A stretch of DNA of 64,000 nt from Climacteris rufus. Lineage: Eukaryota; Chordata; Aves; Passeriformes; Climacteridae. Of the stretch, positions 22,801 to 36,034 are shown one piece after another. The DNA lies in the NCBI GenBank assembly GCA_013398175.1, contig VZRZ01008251.1, positions 181,786 to 245,785 on the forward strand, given 5' to 3'. The notes beneath the pieces are model-generated. The model saw only the letters and a list, made by a program, of their open reading frames with translations, was not told the DNA's origin and did no database searches. The position numbers and the translations under genes are program-made. Every line of letters begins with the position of its first letter. The stretch's first letter is position 1.

Positions 22801-25800
22801 TCTTCCAGCTTTTGCAATAAAATGAAATGTTGCAGGTGATTTCACTTGCCACTTGTTTCCAAAGCTATCCAACTGGCTTGAATTCCTTTTGTGTCTGGCA
22901 TTTTATTCTAGTTTGTTTTTTTTTTTTTTAAATTCAAAAATGTATTTTGGTTGAGGGGAAACAACCAGATACCTTGTGTAGCTCACTGTAAGGCTCAAGG
23001 GAAGGTCCAATCCCCTCAACAGAGCAGCTGTAGTTGTGTTGGAACACCACCTTCTTGTGGATGGGAGTGTCCCTCGGTAGGGCTGTGTTCCCCTGGCACA
23101 GCTGATGGCCCCATCCATGCTGGGAGCACCTGCTGCTCCTGTGCCCCAATGGGATGTGGCCTGGCAGCTGAAGGGAGGCATCTCCATGGTGTGGAGCAGG
23201 GCTGGACTGGGCTCTCAGGCGCTGGGGTTCCACAACACAGCTCTCTGTCTCTCTGATGCTCAACCCTGCAGCCATCTCACCATTTCCACTGGGACCTTTG
23301 GCCTTCATCAAGCCTGTACAGCTCTGCCTGTGAGCTCTGGGCCCTGGGAGCAGCCAGGTGGGACTTCTTTGCTGTCACCTCTCCTGCTCCTGTACAAGCT
23401 TTCTCAAGTGATGGTGGCTTATGTGTGGGATGTTCTCCTGCTGCTGAAAGAAACCTCCGTGTAGGATGACTGTGGATGAGTCTGCTCCAGGAGAAACTGA
23501 GCAAGGCTGTTAAGTTCCCAGTGGAAGTTAATCACTCCCATTTGAGAGCCTGCCTGGCTATTCAAAGGAAACAAGCCTTATGTAATCATGCTTTGTCTTT
23601 TTGGAGATTTTATATCATGTAACCTTTGAACACGCTGGCCAGTTTTAGCTCAGTGGAGTTGAAGGGGAGTGGAGAGAGCTCAGATGTTCCTAGAAATGGG
23701 TGGCTGAATAGATGTGATCAGTGTCACCATGAAAAGGAAGATGGCAGCACGAGGGTGGCCATGCCCCAGGCCAGTTCATGTCCTTGGCAGGTCAGGCTCT
23801 GGTGAGTGAGCACCTTGTAACAGTTCAGTGATATTGCAGCTATGGCTCCTTTGGAGAAATATCCTGTTCTGCCCCAACCATGGCACATTCCAGTCAGTGC
23901 ATTCTACCACCACATCTGACATCAATCCCAGGGTATTCAAGGAATTCAAGGTAATGCTTCCCCATCAACGTCACAGAAAAGAAATGCTTGCGTCTGTAAC
24001 CATTGTAATTTCTTTTTACCTTTTGACATTTAAAAAAAAAGAGCTACACGCAAGCCTGGGGTGTCACAGACACCGTGACTCCCTGGGAGTGAACGTCTGA
24101 GTGCTGCTGGGCCCTGTGCCTCTTGTTGTTTCTAAGCCTCTTGAACTATTCTTGCTACCCTTGGTGGCCGCAGAGCCCCAGGAGTGATTTTGCAGCCTGG
24201 CTGTTACTCCAGGGCCATTGGTGATCCTATATGCATTACCTTTGATCACATGCTGTCCTGTCAGCTTTTGCTCTGATGCAAGTCATCATGCCTGCCTGAC
24301 TGTAACATGGCCCCAATTAAAGTCAGTTATACACTTTTTATTTCAAGGTACTTGGGAAATGTTCCCTGGAACACTGTAAATCAAATGTTAATTACTATTA
24401 AAAAAATATTAGTCCTATATCAAACCTCTGGGTAAACCCCTTATGGTTCATAATCTAATTTCGGTAAACGGATCAAGAGGAACAAGACTGAGCTGGAAAG
24501 CACTCTGGCATTCAGAGGTGCTTTCCATGACTTGTCCTGCAGACGTCCAGCCGCCCTCCCAGTGCACTTCCCAGACCTGCCCTCCCAGGAGAAGGGGCAC
24601 CTAAGGCTCAAACTGTTGACATTTCTGCTGGGTAGGGCAATGTGTCCTCTCTTTCCCTGTATTATTTTTTCCATCCTTGGTGGTGCTGGTGGGCCTGTGA
24701 ACTCACAGGCTCGTCCTTGCTCAGTCCCAGCTCTGCATTAGATGTTGGAAATGAAGTGGTGATTTCTCTGGTTTATTGTTACTGCTGAGAGAGAGGGAGA
24801 TAAAACTGATGCCTCATTTATTTACATTAAAATAAGGATTAGACTGGGACCCAGCTGCAGGAACAGAGAGCTCAGCCACGATGCCAAATGTGCACGTATT
24901 TCTGCCATACAGTTTGTACATAAAATTGAAACAATAGAGGGAAATATCTTTTATCCTTGTTTTCATTTTTATTTTAAAGCTAGACTATGTGAACTCTACA
25001 ATTTACCACACCACGAAGCGAGCAATCCTTTCCAGCATATTACACAGTGTGACAGGTTTATTATGCAGCCCTTCCCGTTGTGAAGAAAGAGCTTTGCTCC
25101 CATAAAGGAGATGGGCTCGCTTGCGCTGCGAGTTTGGGGTTTGTTCTGCGGGTTTATGGCACATTTGAAGCCTTGAGACCATCTTGCTTGTCCAAATAAC
25201 AAGTGCACTGTTTTGGCCTCAATTTAGGAAAGTAATTAGTGTCTGTTCTCACTCATTGGAATTAAAGCAGAAGGATCAATATAATGATTGTGTATTTTAT
25301 GCAGTGGAAAAACACTTATTAGAGTGGCTGTTTTTGTGCTGTGTTATTACCCCTCTCTTCTGTGTCATATTTTGATAGATTTGCCTTAATTTCAGTTGTA
25401 ATTTTCTTGGGTCAGGAACATTATCTCTATTGACTGTAATGTGCCATTGGCTTAATGGCAGTATATTAAAAAATAAAAAATAATTTAACTCTGTGTACTG
25501 TAGAGCAATCTAGAGGTGAGAAAGGGAACAAGGGGAGCCACCATGTGACATGGGTTCTCAGGGGATATTTGTAACCTGCTGGAGGGGGAGCAAAGGTCTC
25601 ACTCCTTTGGAGTCCTGGTGTGCACAGTGTCAGAGCTCAGTGCTGGTTTGACACCAGAACTGTTGGACAGATCTGTGCTGGGGTTTGCATTGGAGCAGAT
25701 GGAAACTTTCTCCAAACATAATAGAGCAGCAACCTCATCCACACGTGTTCAGAATACTTCACCAAGCACCGTTAGCATGGGGGGCACAATTTCCCCTGTG

Positions 25801-26542
25801 TGTGACTTGTTTCTACGTTGGTGGCCCCTCTCCAAATAGCTCCCGGTTCAGAGGCTTCTACTTAGCCAGGAGAAGAGGAACAAACTACTGGGAATGCTTA
25901 GGTCCTGGAAGGAGCCTGGAAAATGGTTGGAAAGATGATCTGTGGCATGTCCGTGTGTGTGACTCCTGTAAGGGAGACAGGGAGGGTTCTGCACACCTCT
26001 GCCTTCGCTGGGCATTGGTTTGCCCAGGCAGAGATGTTTATCCTTTGGAATGGACACCAGTGTACTGAGCTCCCTGGGAGCTATCTTCAGTGGAGCTCTC
26101 TGGTATTTGGTGTGAATCTGTTCTTCATTTTGAGTAGTAGGGGTGAGTCACCTTTTTTGGTGGTGAGGAGAGGAAGGAGGGTCTCAAGGGAACCAGCCAT
26201 GTGTGAAGCTAGAGCTGCCCATGTGGAGGGCTATGCTTTTCTTGTCCCCATTGGATGTACTTCTCTCTGAAATTGGAAACCTTCTTACCTTTGCAAAAAC
26301 TTAATAATTTAAAACATCTCCTTCAAATGAGATGCATGAAACAGCCCAGGGTGCTGCCTGGTGTTTTACATCTCCAGCAGACACAAGTCCTCGTTTGTTC
26401 TGAATTCCTGCTAAGTCCTCTGCCAAAACTCAGGGAGAAGGGAAGGGGTGCAAGAGTGTATTTTGAGGGCTCTCTGTGGGGACAATGACAACATGAGAGT
26501 AGTAATGATACACTTTAAAGAAGCATCCCTTTCTTTCTGCAG
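19887..26542 (+). other. DIS3L2: DIS3L2 intron between exons C and D (6.7 kb, phase 2)
   Basis: Donor GTACGT and acceptor tttctttctgcag. It includes a perfect 13-bp inverted repeat at 20066-20129, a 14-T run at 22916-22929 and an AT-rich, possibly regulatory block at about 24780-25380. GC-richer stretches near 22150-22400 and 23030-23400 give overlapping ORFs in several frames but no protein family signature. I recognise no second gene. Confidence 0.85.
20066..20129. repeat. Perfect 13-bp inverted repeat (hairpin potential)
   Basis: CTCATCAATGCTG at 20066-20078 is the exact reverse complement of CAGCATTGATGAG at 20117-20129, with a 38-nt spacer. TCAT (20062-20065) and ATGA (20133-20136) can extend the stem across a 3-nt bulge. 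It starts 180 nt after the exon C donor. The function, if any, is unknown. Confidence 0.8.
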
Positions 26543-26716
26543 GCAGTTGTGCAAAAGTCTTGGGCAGGCCGGAGAGATCGAGCCGGAGTCTGAAGGGATC
26601 CTGACAGAGTATGGTGTGGATTTCTCTGACTTTTCCCCTGAAGTCTTGGAATGTCTTCCCCAGAACCTGCCCTGGGTTATCTCACCAGGAGAGCTGGCCA
26701 AAAGAAGAGATTTAAG
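26543..26716 (+). CDS. DIS3L2: DIS3L2 exon D (CSD2 to RNB junction, probably human exon 9)
   Basis: A 174-nt exon after cctttctttctgcag, with donor AAG|GTAAGG. One base completes the split Gly codon, then the exon reads [39 protein letters not shown] and [10 protein letters not shown], ending in phase 2 inside an Arg codon. It matches human residues about 317-375, the end of CSD2 and the linker into the RNB domain. The length and both phases agree with human exon 9 (174 nt, c.951-1124, as I recall), the exon deleted in recurrent Perlman syndrome alleles. Because 174 is a multiple of three, skipping would keep the frame while losing 58 residues. The [21 protein letters not shown] block is almost unchanged from mammals, which argues for a functional gene rather than a pseudogene. 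Confidence 0.98.
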
Positions 26717-27764
26717 GTAAGGACAAAAACCACAGTCTGACACTCCTTGGGTTGGTGCAGGGTTGTGCTGTTTTGTTTTACTTTCATCACATTTTTTAGA
26801 GGCACTGACTTTATTACATGTACCATGTTTTATCTTACCTGTGCTAGAAAACTTAGAAAGAAACTGCTTTTGAAAGTACCTACAAACTCAGATCAGTTAC
26901 TTGGAAAAGTATTTTGTGAGGCAAAGAGGCTTTTTCTGAAAAGAACTATTGAAAATTGAAAATTTGGTGTTTGGCACCTATTCTGAAAGCTTTATGTTTT
27001 TGTCTGGACGGTATTGTGCATTTTAGTGGTAGTTTTACAGCACAGATTTTCTGAATGCCTGGCAGATCAATGATCTGGGACTTTGTTACCCTGAGACTTA
27101 AGAAGAGAGAGATACTGTCCATCTACCTCACATTAGCCATCCCTGCAACCTAGTGATGCTCCCAACCAGCTTTGGAACTCCACAGTCTGTTGGGTGGTAG
27201 ACCTTGACATTGTTGCACTGCCCAAAACTAACAGATTTGCTGCTCTTCTAAGTGTCACATTTCAGAAAAAGTATTTGTTTAGAAACTCACTTTGCAACAA
27301 AGGATGATGCAGGAAAACAAAACAATAAATGCATTATTAAGAAGATATTGTGTTCCACTCCCGCCCTTGCTTATGCTGCAGCATCCTGTCTCAGTTGGCA
27401 GATTCAGCTTTCTTGTGCAATGCTGAGGTGAAGCAGCCCCATGAGCCTGATTCTTCAAGACGCTGCACTGCTACAAGCACCTACATACATGCAGCAAGCT
27501 CCTCTCCCTGTTCATTTATCTGTGTTATTGGCATGGACATGAGCCATTTGGGCAGATAAGCTGATAAATTGTAGCCATTGTATCTGTATGTGCACTCCAG
27601 GTGTTGCTTTGGACCTAATCCTGCTTTGGAGCCTGCAGCCTCCTTACTGCTTCAGCTTTTTGTGTTTCCATTGCCACTGGAGTGATTCAGCAGAGAATCA
27701 CTCTCCTGATTGACTGCTGCTAACACTCAGATACCAGATCCAGGCTGCAGGCTTCAGGTAGCTT

Positions 27765-27779
27765 AAAAAAAAAAAAAAA
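27765..27779 (+). repeat. Poly(A) tract (15 A)
   Basis: An uninterrupted run of 15 A. I examined the upstream bases for a retroposed mRNA or SINE and recognised none, so it is treated as simple sequence. Confidence 0.85.
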
Positions 27780-30042
27780 GTAGATGCTGAATGCTACCAT
27801 TAGAAGTAACTGGAAAGAGCTTATTTTTATATTCTTGACTACAGTTCAGTAGCATTCTCTGTTTCTTCTGACCAAGTTCTTTTTAAGCAAATAAAAAGCT
27901 TGACTTGTCTCCAATCAGACGGTCAGTTTTGGAAAGAAATTCCAAGTGCGTTTCTTGCTTTTATTGCTGAATTGTTACACTGGGACTTATCAAGGTGATA
28001 ACAGTTTTGCAGCTAAGCCATTTAAATCCCTCTCTGCCCCTTCCTGACCACAGTACACACTACAAAGTAGATTTCCTTTTGATCCTCTCAAATATAAACA
28101 TTTAATGGTCAAAGTTTTAAGACAATTATTTGAGCTTAATTTACTAATCCTTTTAATGTCAACTGCCACACTGCTGACTAACTAGTCTGTGGTCTAAACA
28201 CATATGGAAATAACATGAGACTTCTAGTTATGGAAAAAAAATACAGGTGAGTCTTCCTTGTTTTTTCCTCACAGAAAGAGGTTTGTCTACCCAGAAAAGA
28301 GGTGAATTTTATTAGTAAATGCAGTGTGAATTGTAGCTGAGTGGAGTCAGGCAGTTGGAGACTTGCCTGCCATCCCTGGTGGGTGAATCCAGAAGACCCA
28401 GAGAGCCTGTTTTTGACAAGTCCCAAGGTAGCTTGGCCTTAACTTGGTATTTGGATATCAGCTTTCATATTGTCAGCAACAAGTGTGCTGTGGTCTGTGG
28501 TGTCCTACAAAGAGCCAGTACACACAGCCCAGGCTGGCAGCCAGAAACACCTGAACCTGGGTGTCTGCTCTGGGTGCACACGGGAGTTGTGCCCTGTTTT
28601 CCAGGGGATCTCACACATCTGCCTCTGGGAGTGCCCATCTTTACTTTCTGCATGGTGATCTCTCAGGCTCCTCAGATTACTGTACAGTAGCCTGAGAGTA
28701 TGATATAAAATAAATTACAGTGAAATAATGACTCTTCTCTCAAAACAGCCATGCTAACACTTCTAAATAGCTCATCCTAATTCAGTTTACACATTGCTTG
28801 CTTGACTAGAGTAAACACATGTTAGAGTTTAGCTTAAAGTATTTTCACCTCTAGTAAATCCTCTAGTTCTGTAACACAGGGCTGTAAATTTTCTGGTGTC
28901 ATGCATTAAAGTTGTGAGATTTGGAACTGAGACCCAAGAAAAGTCTTGTATTTTTGTGTGTTTCCTCTTCCTGAGATAGTTTGTCCTTGTTTCCTTTTGT
29001 CTTGGGAAATGACCCTTTCCTCCTCAAAAGGCAGTTTGTGTTTTCTGGTGACCAGTGTCCCAAGTGTGGTGTGGGAGTCAGAGTATGGAGTGCAGAGAGC
29101 AGGGCTGTGCACCGGCGGCGTTTGTGAGTGTGGCTTTAGGTGAAAGTGAGACAATGTGTTTCACCAGGCTGCTGAGGCTGGGCAAGAGGGAAGGCTATTT
29201 TATCCATGCCATCTTGTAAATATGTTCCTTGATCTTCGTGCAAGTCTTTCAGTTTTACAGGAAGCCTGTCCTTGCCATGCATATTCTGTTTGGATAGCAA
29301 CTGTGATCTCACCTACGCAGCCTGTGCAGAGTTGCTTCCAAGAGATCTTTTTTTTCCCTCATTTCTCCAGTAATAGCTCACAAAGAAAGGTTTACATAAT
29401 ATTTCAATATTACTTAAGGCAGAAAAGATCCAAACCTCGTGGATGGCTTTGAAATGATTTATCTGGCTTAACACTCTGCTCTGCCACTTTTGCACAGTTT
29501 TGCCATGGACATCTGTTTTTCACCTGCATGAGTTTATTTGTAAAATTAGGCAAGTATTTAATGGGCATTCCCAGCTTACTTGTTTCTAAAGAGCACCCAA
29601 AACTTCTAATGAAAAGCACCAGGCAAGTATTAGGTGTTGGCATTGCATCCTGCAGTTGCATTTTACAGAGAGCATGAAGGTTCATGAAGTATCAGAATGT
29701 GTGATTCAGGAAACTTCCCTTCCAGAGACTTTAAATATGATAATACAGATAGGACCGGAGTTCTCATTTTATTATTCAGGTTGACTGGAATTGGTATTTG
29801 TTTCACTAGAAGTTTGAGAAGTGTTTGGTTTCTGCTTTTAGGGAAACATTGGAGGATTAATGTCATAGAGACAAGTGTTGATGGATGCAAAGTTTCAACC
29901 ATTTTCCGGTCTTTTCCATTGTTACAACACGTAATTTTCATTTCCTTGTTTGCTTTGGGACAAAATGTAGCCCCTGAAGAAAAGAGGGGTCAGGGCAAAG
30001 AAGGAAATGCAAATTTAGAGGTGGGTGCAGGAGTTGGGGGCT

Positions 30043-30062
30043 GGAGGAGGAGGAGGAGGAGG
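30043..30062 (+). repeat. GGA trinucleotide microsatellite
   Basis: About seven units of GGA at 30043-30062, giving an Arg run when translated in one frame. A purine-only tract of this type can form triplex structures but is short here. Confidence 0.85.
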
Positions 30063-30770
30063 CCATTAGAAGAGGTGTAGCCAGGAATCTAAGAAACCCA
30101 AAAGCTATTTCTAAGACTCATTCCAAATGTTTCTAATTTCATTCATATCTTTTTGTTTCCTTTACTGCTTAACTGGGACAAGAAACTAATGCCAGGAAAG
30201 TCCAATCATAGTGGGAAACAAAAACCTAAATATTGGAGAGAGAAAAAAGGCTGTTCTTTGCAAAGCAGTTCTGCTTTTTGCTTGCCTCCCATTGTTGGTG
30301 TTACTGTGGAAAATGTATAACATCACTCTTTTGGAAAGCGTTAGAACCTGTTCAAGTAGAGATGGTTTATATTGTCTAACATGGAAGAACTAGAGGATAT
30401 CTATTTCTTTACCATCTGCCTAATAATAAGTGAGCTTGTTGACCTCCGCTGGACTATTACAAATGTGAAACTTGGCACTCAAAATTGCTTGCTCTAAATT
30501 TTCCAGTTGCTTTCTCTTTTTCCATTTGATGTCATCCTGCCAACTAGTGATTTTATTATTATAAACAGGACATTGTATTCACTTTTAAGAAGAAATATGA
30601 AGCTGAAGGTAAAATTACAAACTGCAGTTTCTCAACTGGCAAAATACAAAACAATGAGCTAAAAATACTGAGCAGAGAAAGGGTGCTGTGGCAGGGAACT
30701 CTGAAATATCCAGAAGATAGATGTGTTCTGAGGAGCAGAAGCTGACTTCAGCTGAGTAGGACTGAACTCC

Positions 30771-31590
30771 TGAGAATTATCAAATGGTTCAGCTTAGAAG
30801 GCACCTCTGGAGATTGTCTACTCCAACCCCATTGTTCAAAGCAGGGTCATCTAGAGAAGGCTGCTCAGGGCTGTGCCCATTTGGGGTTTGGATAGCTCCA
30901 AAGTTGAAGATTCCACAGCCCCTCTTAGGAACATGTTTTGGGGTTCAGAAAAACATGTGTTTTTTACCTTTAAATAGAATCTCCTGTGGTTTGTGCCCAT
31001 TGCCTCTTGTCCTGTTGGATATCACTGGAAATTGTGTTCTCTACTCCCTGCCTTCAGGTGTATTTTCACATTGAAAAGATCTCCCTGCCTGAGCCTTCTC
31101 TTCTCAAAGCTGAACAGTCCCAGCTCTCTCAGCCTCTCCTTGAAGGCTGGATGCTCTGATTCCTTAATCATTACCAAGGCCCTCCAGCAAACCTGCACCA
31201 GCATGTCAGTGTCTTCCTGGTACTAGGGAGCCCAGCACTGGACACAGCACTCCAGTTGTGGTCTCACCAGTGCCAAGCAGAGGGGAAGATTGAAGGAATG
31301 CATCCTTTGGCCTTCTGGCAACACTCTTTCTAATGCAGCCCAGGAGGCTCTTGGCTGCCTTTGCTACAGTGACATATTGTTGGTTCATGTTTCTCTTGTC
31401 CATCAGGACATCCTTTTCTGCCAAGGTGCTTTCCAGCTGGTTGTTCCCCAGTCTGCACTGGTGCACAGGGTTATTCCTCCCCATGTGCAGGATTCTGTTT
31501 TTCCCTTTGAGCTTCCTGAGATTCCCATCAGCCCATTGCTCTGCTGAGGTTCCTCTGAATGGCAGTGTGCTGGCTGTTCCTCCCATAAGG
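30771..31590 (-). mobile_element. CR1 LINE fragment: ORF2 C-terminus plus 3' UTR, 5'-truncated
   Basis: Antisense avian CR1 (chicken repeat 1) non-LTR retrotransposon. On the - strand, 31545 to 31290 encodes the recognisable reverse-transcriptase tail: ILHMGRNNPVHQCRLGNNQL, LESTLAEKDV and KAAKSLLGCIRKSVARR. A downstream frame (about 31204-31080) gives FKERLRELGLFSFEKRRLRQ. The two pieces lie in different frames and the active-site region is absent, so the copy is dead. The 3' end reads ggttggag...ctccagaggtgcc and stops in ATTTGATA/ATTCTCAG, a decayed form of the 8-bp ATTCTATG units that end CR1. 5' truncation is the usual outcome of CR1 integration. The 5' boundary near 31590 is approximate. 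Confidence 0.92.
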
Positions 31591-33777
31591 CTAAAAGGGC
31601 AGCAGACTGGGGGACAGCCAGGATCCTCTGCACTGGCAGGAGACAATAACTGCTCACTTGCTTCCCTTGCAGGGCAGAGTTACTGAACTTTGCTCCTGCA
31701 GGCAAATAAATGCAATGAAGCTTTCAATAAAATTTGCACTTGGTATTTCAGCATGTGACCTCAACTGCAACTGATCCAAGTTGTTGAAGGCCAAATGTAT
31801 CATTTTGGCTTCCCCTTCAGAAATGTGGCATCTTTCCTTTGGCTGATAAGGGAAGAAGAGCACAGGTGCTCTGCTGTGTCCCTGTGCCCACTGGGGAGGG
31901 AAGCTCTGCAGCACTGTTGGTACCTGCACTGCAGCTCTGGCTGCTATTGCTTTCTTTCTTGAGGAGTGTTACAGCTGGTAACAGGGATTAACTGTGTGTA
32001 TAGTAAGGGACTGACAGTGTGGTCTTTGCTGTAGATTCCTGAGGAGATTATTGGCTGATAAAATTAGAGGTGGTGGTAAAAATGGCAGCCTTGAGCTGTG
32101 CAAGGGGTGCTGGGGAAAAGCAGTCAGCCTCTGAAACAGATGTCTTTCCAAGGCAGGTGGACAACTTTAGTTAGAAATGAGCGCAAGGCAGATAAAACAT
32201 TGTTAAACAGCTTGTTTCCTGGAGATTTTCCACTACCAAAAGCTAGTGTTAAGTAGAGCAAGCCTTACTCAGCTGTAATAGGATATGTAAAAATGCTCTG
32301 GTTTCTGATGGAAACTCAGAAATGACTTGTTTAGCAAATGTATAAGCAACATTGCTACAGAACTGACTGCTATCTTGGAGTGGAGTGGAGACACGAAGAG
32401 GGCTGGATTATGATCGCTGCCCTCTCCTTGAGCTGTTCTGTGACTTATTAAATGTTCTCCATAGAGAGATACATGGCATACAAAGGATTACTCAGTGGTG
32501 TCTAAGTATATCAGATCCAGTCCCCCTCTAACAGGATTGATTCCAGAACTGGGTGATGGTGACTGTACCTGCTCTGGGTGCTTCTGATGTCCAGGCAGTC
32601 TGGGCAACTGTACCCTTCCTGGACTGGTGAGGAGAGCTCCATTCTCTGCCACTAGCTGAGTAAGTAAAACTGAGTAAATATGATGCTGCTCTCAGTGATG
32701 TGATTCGGCTCCTTGCTTGTGATTGGCTTCTTTGGGTCCTCCTTTCTGTTTTCGTAACATTTTCTACTACATTATGGCTACAGCAATTCTGGTGGCACTG
32801 TTTTGTGCAAAATGGTGCTTGGTCTGTGCTCTCAGATGCTGTTTTTACCAGTGGCTGATGTACATAGACACGCAGGCAGCTTCACCTGTGTTTTTCCTTA
32901 CAGGAAAGTGATCATTGGAAGTGCAGCTTCAAGGAGCATTGGTGGTGTGTAGTTGGATAGGATTATTGCTTGCTGATGTTGTAGGTCATCACACCAAACC
33001 TTGCTTTGTTATAAAGCTGTTTAGTTGTGGAAAATAGTAATAACTTGTGCACCTGGGTTGTTATACATACAGTCTTGTTCCTGCCTAGATACCTTTATTA
33101 TGGAGAGAAATGGAGAGAATAACAGGGAGATGAGGATAGAATCTTGAGTAAGTTTGACAACGTCTCTGTTTGTTGCTAGATTCCTCTGGGTTGCAAGGTG
33201 GGGTTTTGATGAGCAGAGGAAAGTCCCACATCCTCTTATGTCTATATTATGCTAAGTGGTGCAGTTCAGGTGTGCCAAGTACTGCCTTCTTCCTTGATAT
33301 CCCAGTGCTTTGCTGGTGCCTGCAGGTCAGACAGCACAGGAGTGGACAAGAGGTGAAGGATCCAAGTCCTGGTGTCCACCCAGGTGTCTGTCTCTGGTGC
33401 TGTAGATGAAGAAACCCAGAACTACTCCAGCAGGTGAGGTAGTGTGTCAGGGTGTTATTATTAACCCTGTATTTCAGGACTGATCACTAGGACAGGCTGG
33501 TCATTACAACGAACAATATTTTCCTAGTGGCTCCGCTCCAATGGAGTGATCTGAGGTGTGCTTTGACCTGTCCATGTGTCCCAGTTTTTGGGTGATTGGA
33601 TCTTTGATACCAGGTTATTCTCAGATCATTCAATAGAAAAAGCCAGCAACCCATAAATCATGATATAGATGGCACAAATGCAGGTGTATGAGGCAGTTGT
33701 CCTGGAGATACCACAGCATGGATTAGAACTGGGACAGTCTGGAAAAGACTGGCAAAAATATTCTGGGAGATAAGGGA

Positions 33778-34160
33778 TTGATTTACAAGGAAGGATTAAC
33801 TGTTCAATGTGTATCTGCCAACGCTGAAACTAGAAGTTTGTGAAAGATATAGTAGTTGATAGTTAAAAATATGTGGAACAAAATGAAAAAATGAGAATCA
33901 TTTACAATGGTGGGTGGATAGAAAGGGTTGTTATGAGGACAAGTAAGGTAAAACAAAGAGGAAACCTTTCCTGTCCAACCCAAAATAGACTGTAGTGTAG
34001 ACTGCTAAAGAAAGGGCTGGAAACTCCATCACTAAAGATGCTTAATATCATAGTGGAGAAAGTCCTTGCAAATATATTGTCATGAGTAGCCCGGCCCTGA
34101 CCTATGGGGGCTGGATGACCTAATGTCTCTTCCATTTCTAGCTCTGTGCATCTATGATTA
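33778..34160 (+). mobile_element. Ancient CR1/L3-like LINE 3' fragment
   Basis: The stretch from atttacaaggaaggattaac through aactccatcactaaagatgc to the end GGGGCTGGATGACCTAATGT, ctcttcc, ctatgatt follows the order of landmarks at the 3' end of old amniote CR1/L3 elements (fttacaaggaaagatta..., gaatctccatcattggaggt, gggctggatgacct, ttctatgatt). Divergence is high and there are gaps, so it is older than the other CR1 copies. The 5' limit is uncertain. The assignment comes from memory of the family consensus, not an alignment. Confidence 0.62.
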
Positions 34161-36034
34161 AAGTAGTTTATATAATGCAAGTGCATTTTCAATTACACTT
34201 CTGCCTTCTTGCGTGGGATAGTGGTGGTGCAGAGAACTCATTATATTTGTGGCACAATTACAGCATGACTGGTAGGAAATACTGCTGGTGCTTGGCCTCC
34301 CAGAGACTCTGATCTCGTTTATATAGATATGCTGGCTTTTCAAGCCATATAGGTATAAGACTGCAGTGCTCTTTTTTTCTGTCTTGGAGGCCATAAATAT
34401 GGAGGAAATAATAGAAGGAATAACTGATTCTGGTTCAGCAATGCAGTGAGAAGTCCCTGGTGACAATGTAAGAGTTTATTGTTGTAGATGTGTAATACAC
34501 CAGGAGTCATTGTCAGCTGCTCTCTTGGACCGAGGTCTGTTTTCTGAACCAGAACAGGACATTAGCTAAAACATAAACACAGAGAAATTAAAAAGAACAG
34601 TGCTGGTTTGAAGTTGGGCTTTCAATGCATTTTATGCTGTGCTGGATTTTTGTGGGGTTTATAACACTCAATGTTTGGAGAGGGTAATTTGTGCTTCCAA
34701 TTATTTTATAATTTTGGTTCATTTTGAAATTTATGCACCATGCCAGAAGAGTTTTGTGATGTGTCAAGTATCTTTGTCAGTCTGTTACAGGGCATTCAGA
34801 GTGCCGTCAGAGATTTGTCAGGGCACTTCTCTTGCAGGCATATTTTAAAAATATATTCCTTTTAAGAGGCTGTCTTGGAAGCAGCCACTCTCGGGTTTTA
34901 ACTAAAATCTGCCAGCATCAAGTGTGACAAATGTGGTAGACACTACAAGTAATAAATGTCTTTAGGAGTGGGATGTTGAAGTCTCTAAAATGCTCAGGCA
35001 CTGATTGATCTCTGAAATTTCTCGTGGAGAAAGGGCACTTCATCCCCATTTGAGTGATGAATATTGGCAGAATTGGTCCCATGCTTATTGGCACTTTGTA
35101 ACAAACCTGCGCCGACACCGTGGTCGAGCTGGGTTTTCTTGTGATTGAGGAAGGAGATTGATTTTTGTGGTTGCCATAACAGTTGGATTGTTGTGTGAAA
35201 AAATGTTAGTATTGTTCACTGGAGTGAGTTGACAGCTCTAGGATGCCTGTTCCCAAATTAAAACAAGTGTTTCCAGCTCTGAGAAATGGTGTCTGTTTAG
35301 CTTTTGCATGACGAAGCTCAGCAGGGTCTTAGAAGTGACCTGAAGAGCTTAAAGATTCTAAAAGTGCCTTTGCTATGCTTAATTTTAAAATGCCAGCATT
35401 GAGCTGGAGTTAATAAGGCTAAACCAGGAGGCTGAGCTTTCACTCCCACCAGGCTATTGTATATATTCACAAAGTGGAGAGAACAGGACAATCTGAGGAG
35501 TCCCTGGAAGAATGTAAATGCACTGCAAGTGTCTAGACATGCAGTCACTCGTACTGTAAATGTCTTAGCACTGACACACTCAAGTTTAAAGAAAGCTTGC
35601 ACTGCCGAAACTTTAATAAACAAAATGATGGTCATTGCTGTCTCACCTCCAGCTGCAGCAGCCTGGGCTTTGGAAATGGGCTGATGCTTCTGTGAAATAT
35701 TCAGCTTGGTGCTTCAGGAGCCTTTGGATGGCTGGAGAGACTGTGGGCCATGGGCACTGAGCCTGGGACAGGGCAGGATGTCATTGTGTAGCCATGGAGC
35801 TCCTTGAATCTTGAGTGCTGGATTCACAGGCAGCAGGTTTCAGACACCTTTTCCAGGTGGTTTCTGGTGTGTTCTTTGTTCTCTTTTGTGGTTGTTTTGG
35901 ATGTGTTGGTCTTTGTGAATGTCCAGTGAACATCGCTGGAGACTGCTTTGGTCTGAAAGTTTCTCTTAGGAGGGAGTCAGGATGGGGAGGTAAATAAGGC
36001 AGTTAAGTTCAGGTGCCTTAATTTCACCAGCTCC

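Noticed and set aside
27765..27779. Poly(A) tail of a processed pseudogene or SINE
   Set aside because: Upstream sequence resembles no known mRNA or SINE and there is no target-site duplication that I can see.
31206..31646. 146-codon antisense ORF as a possible host gene
   Set aside because: Its translation (GRNNPVHQCRLGNNQL, LLGCIRKSVA) is the CR1 reverse-transcriptase C-terminal region; it is part of a truncated LINE.
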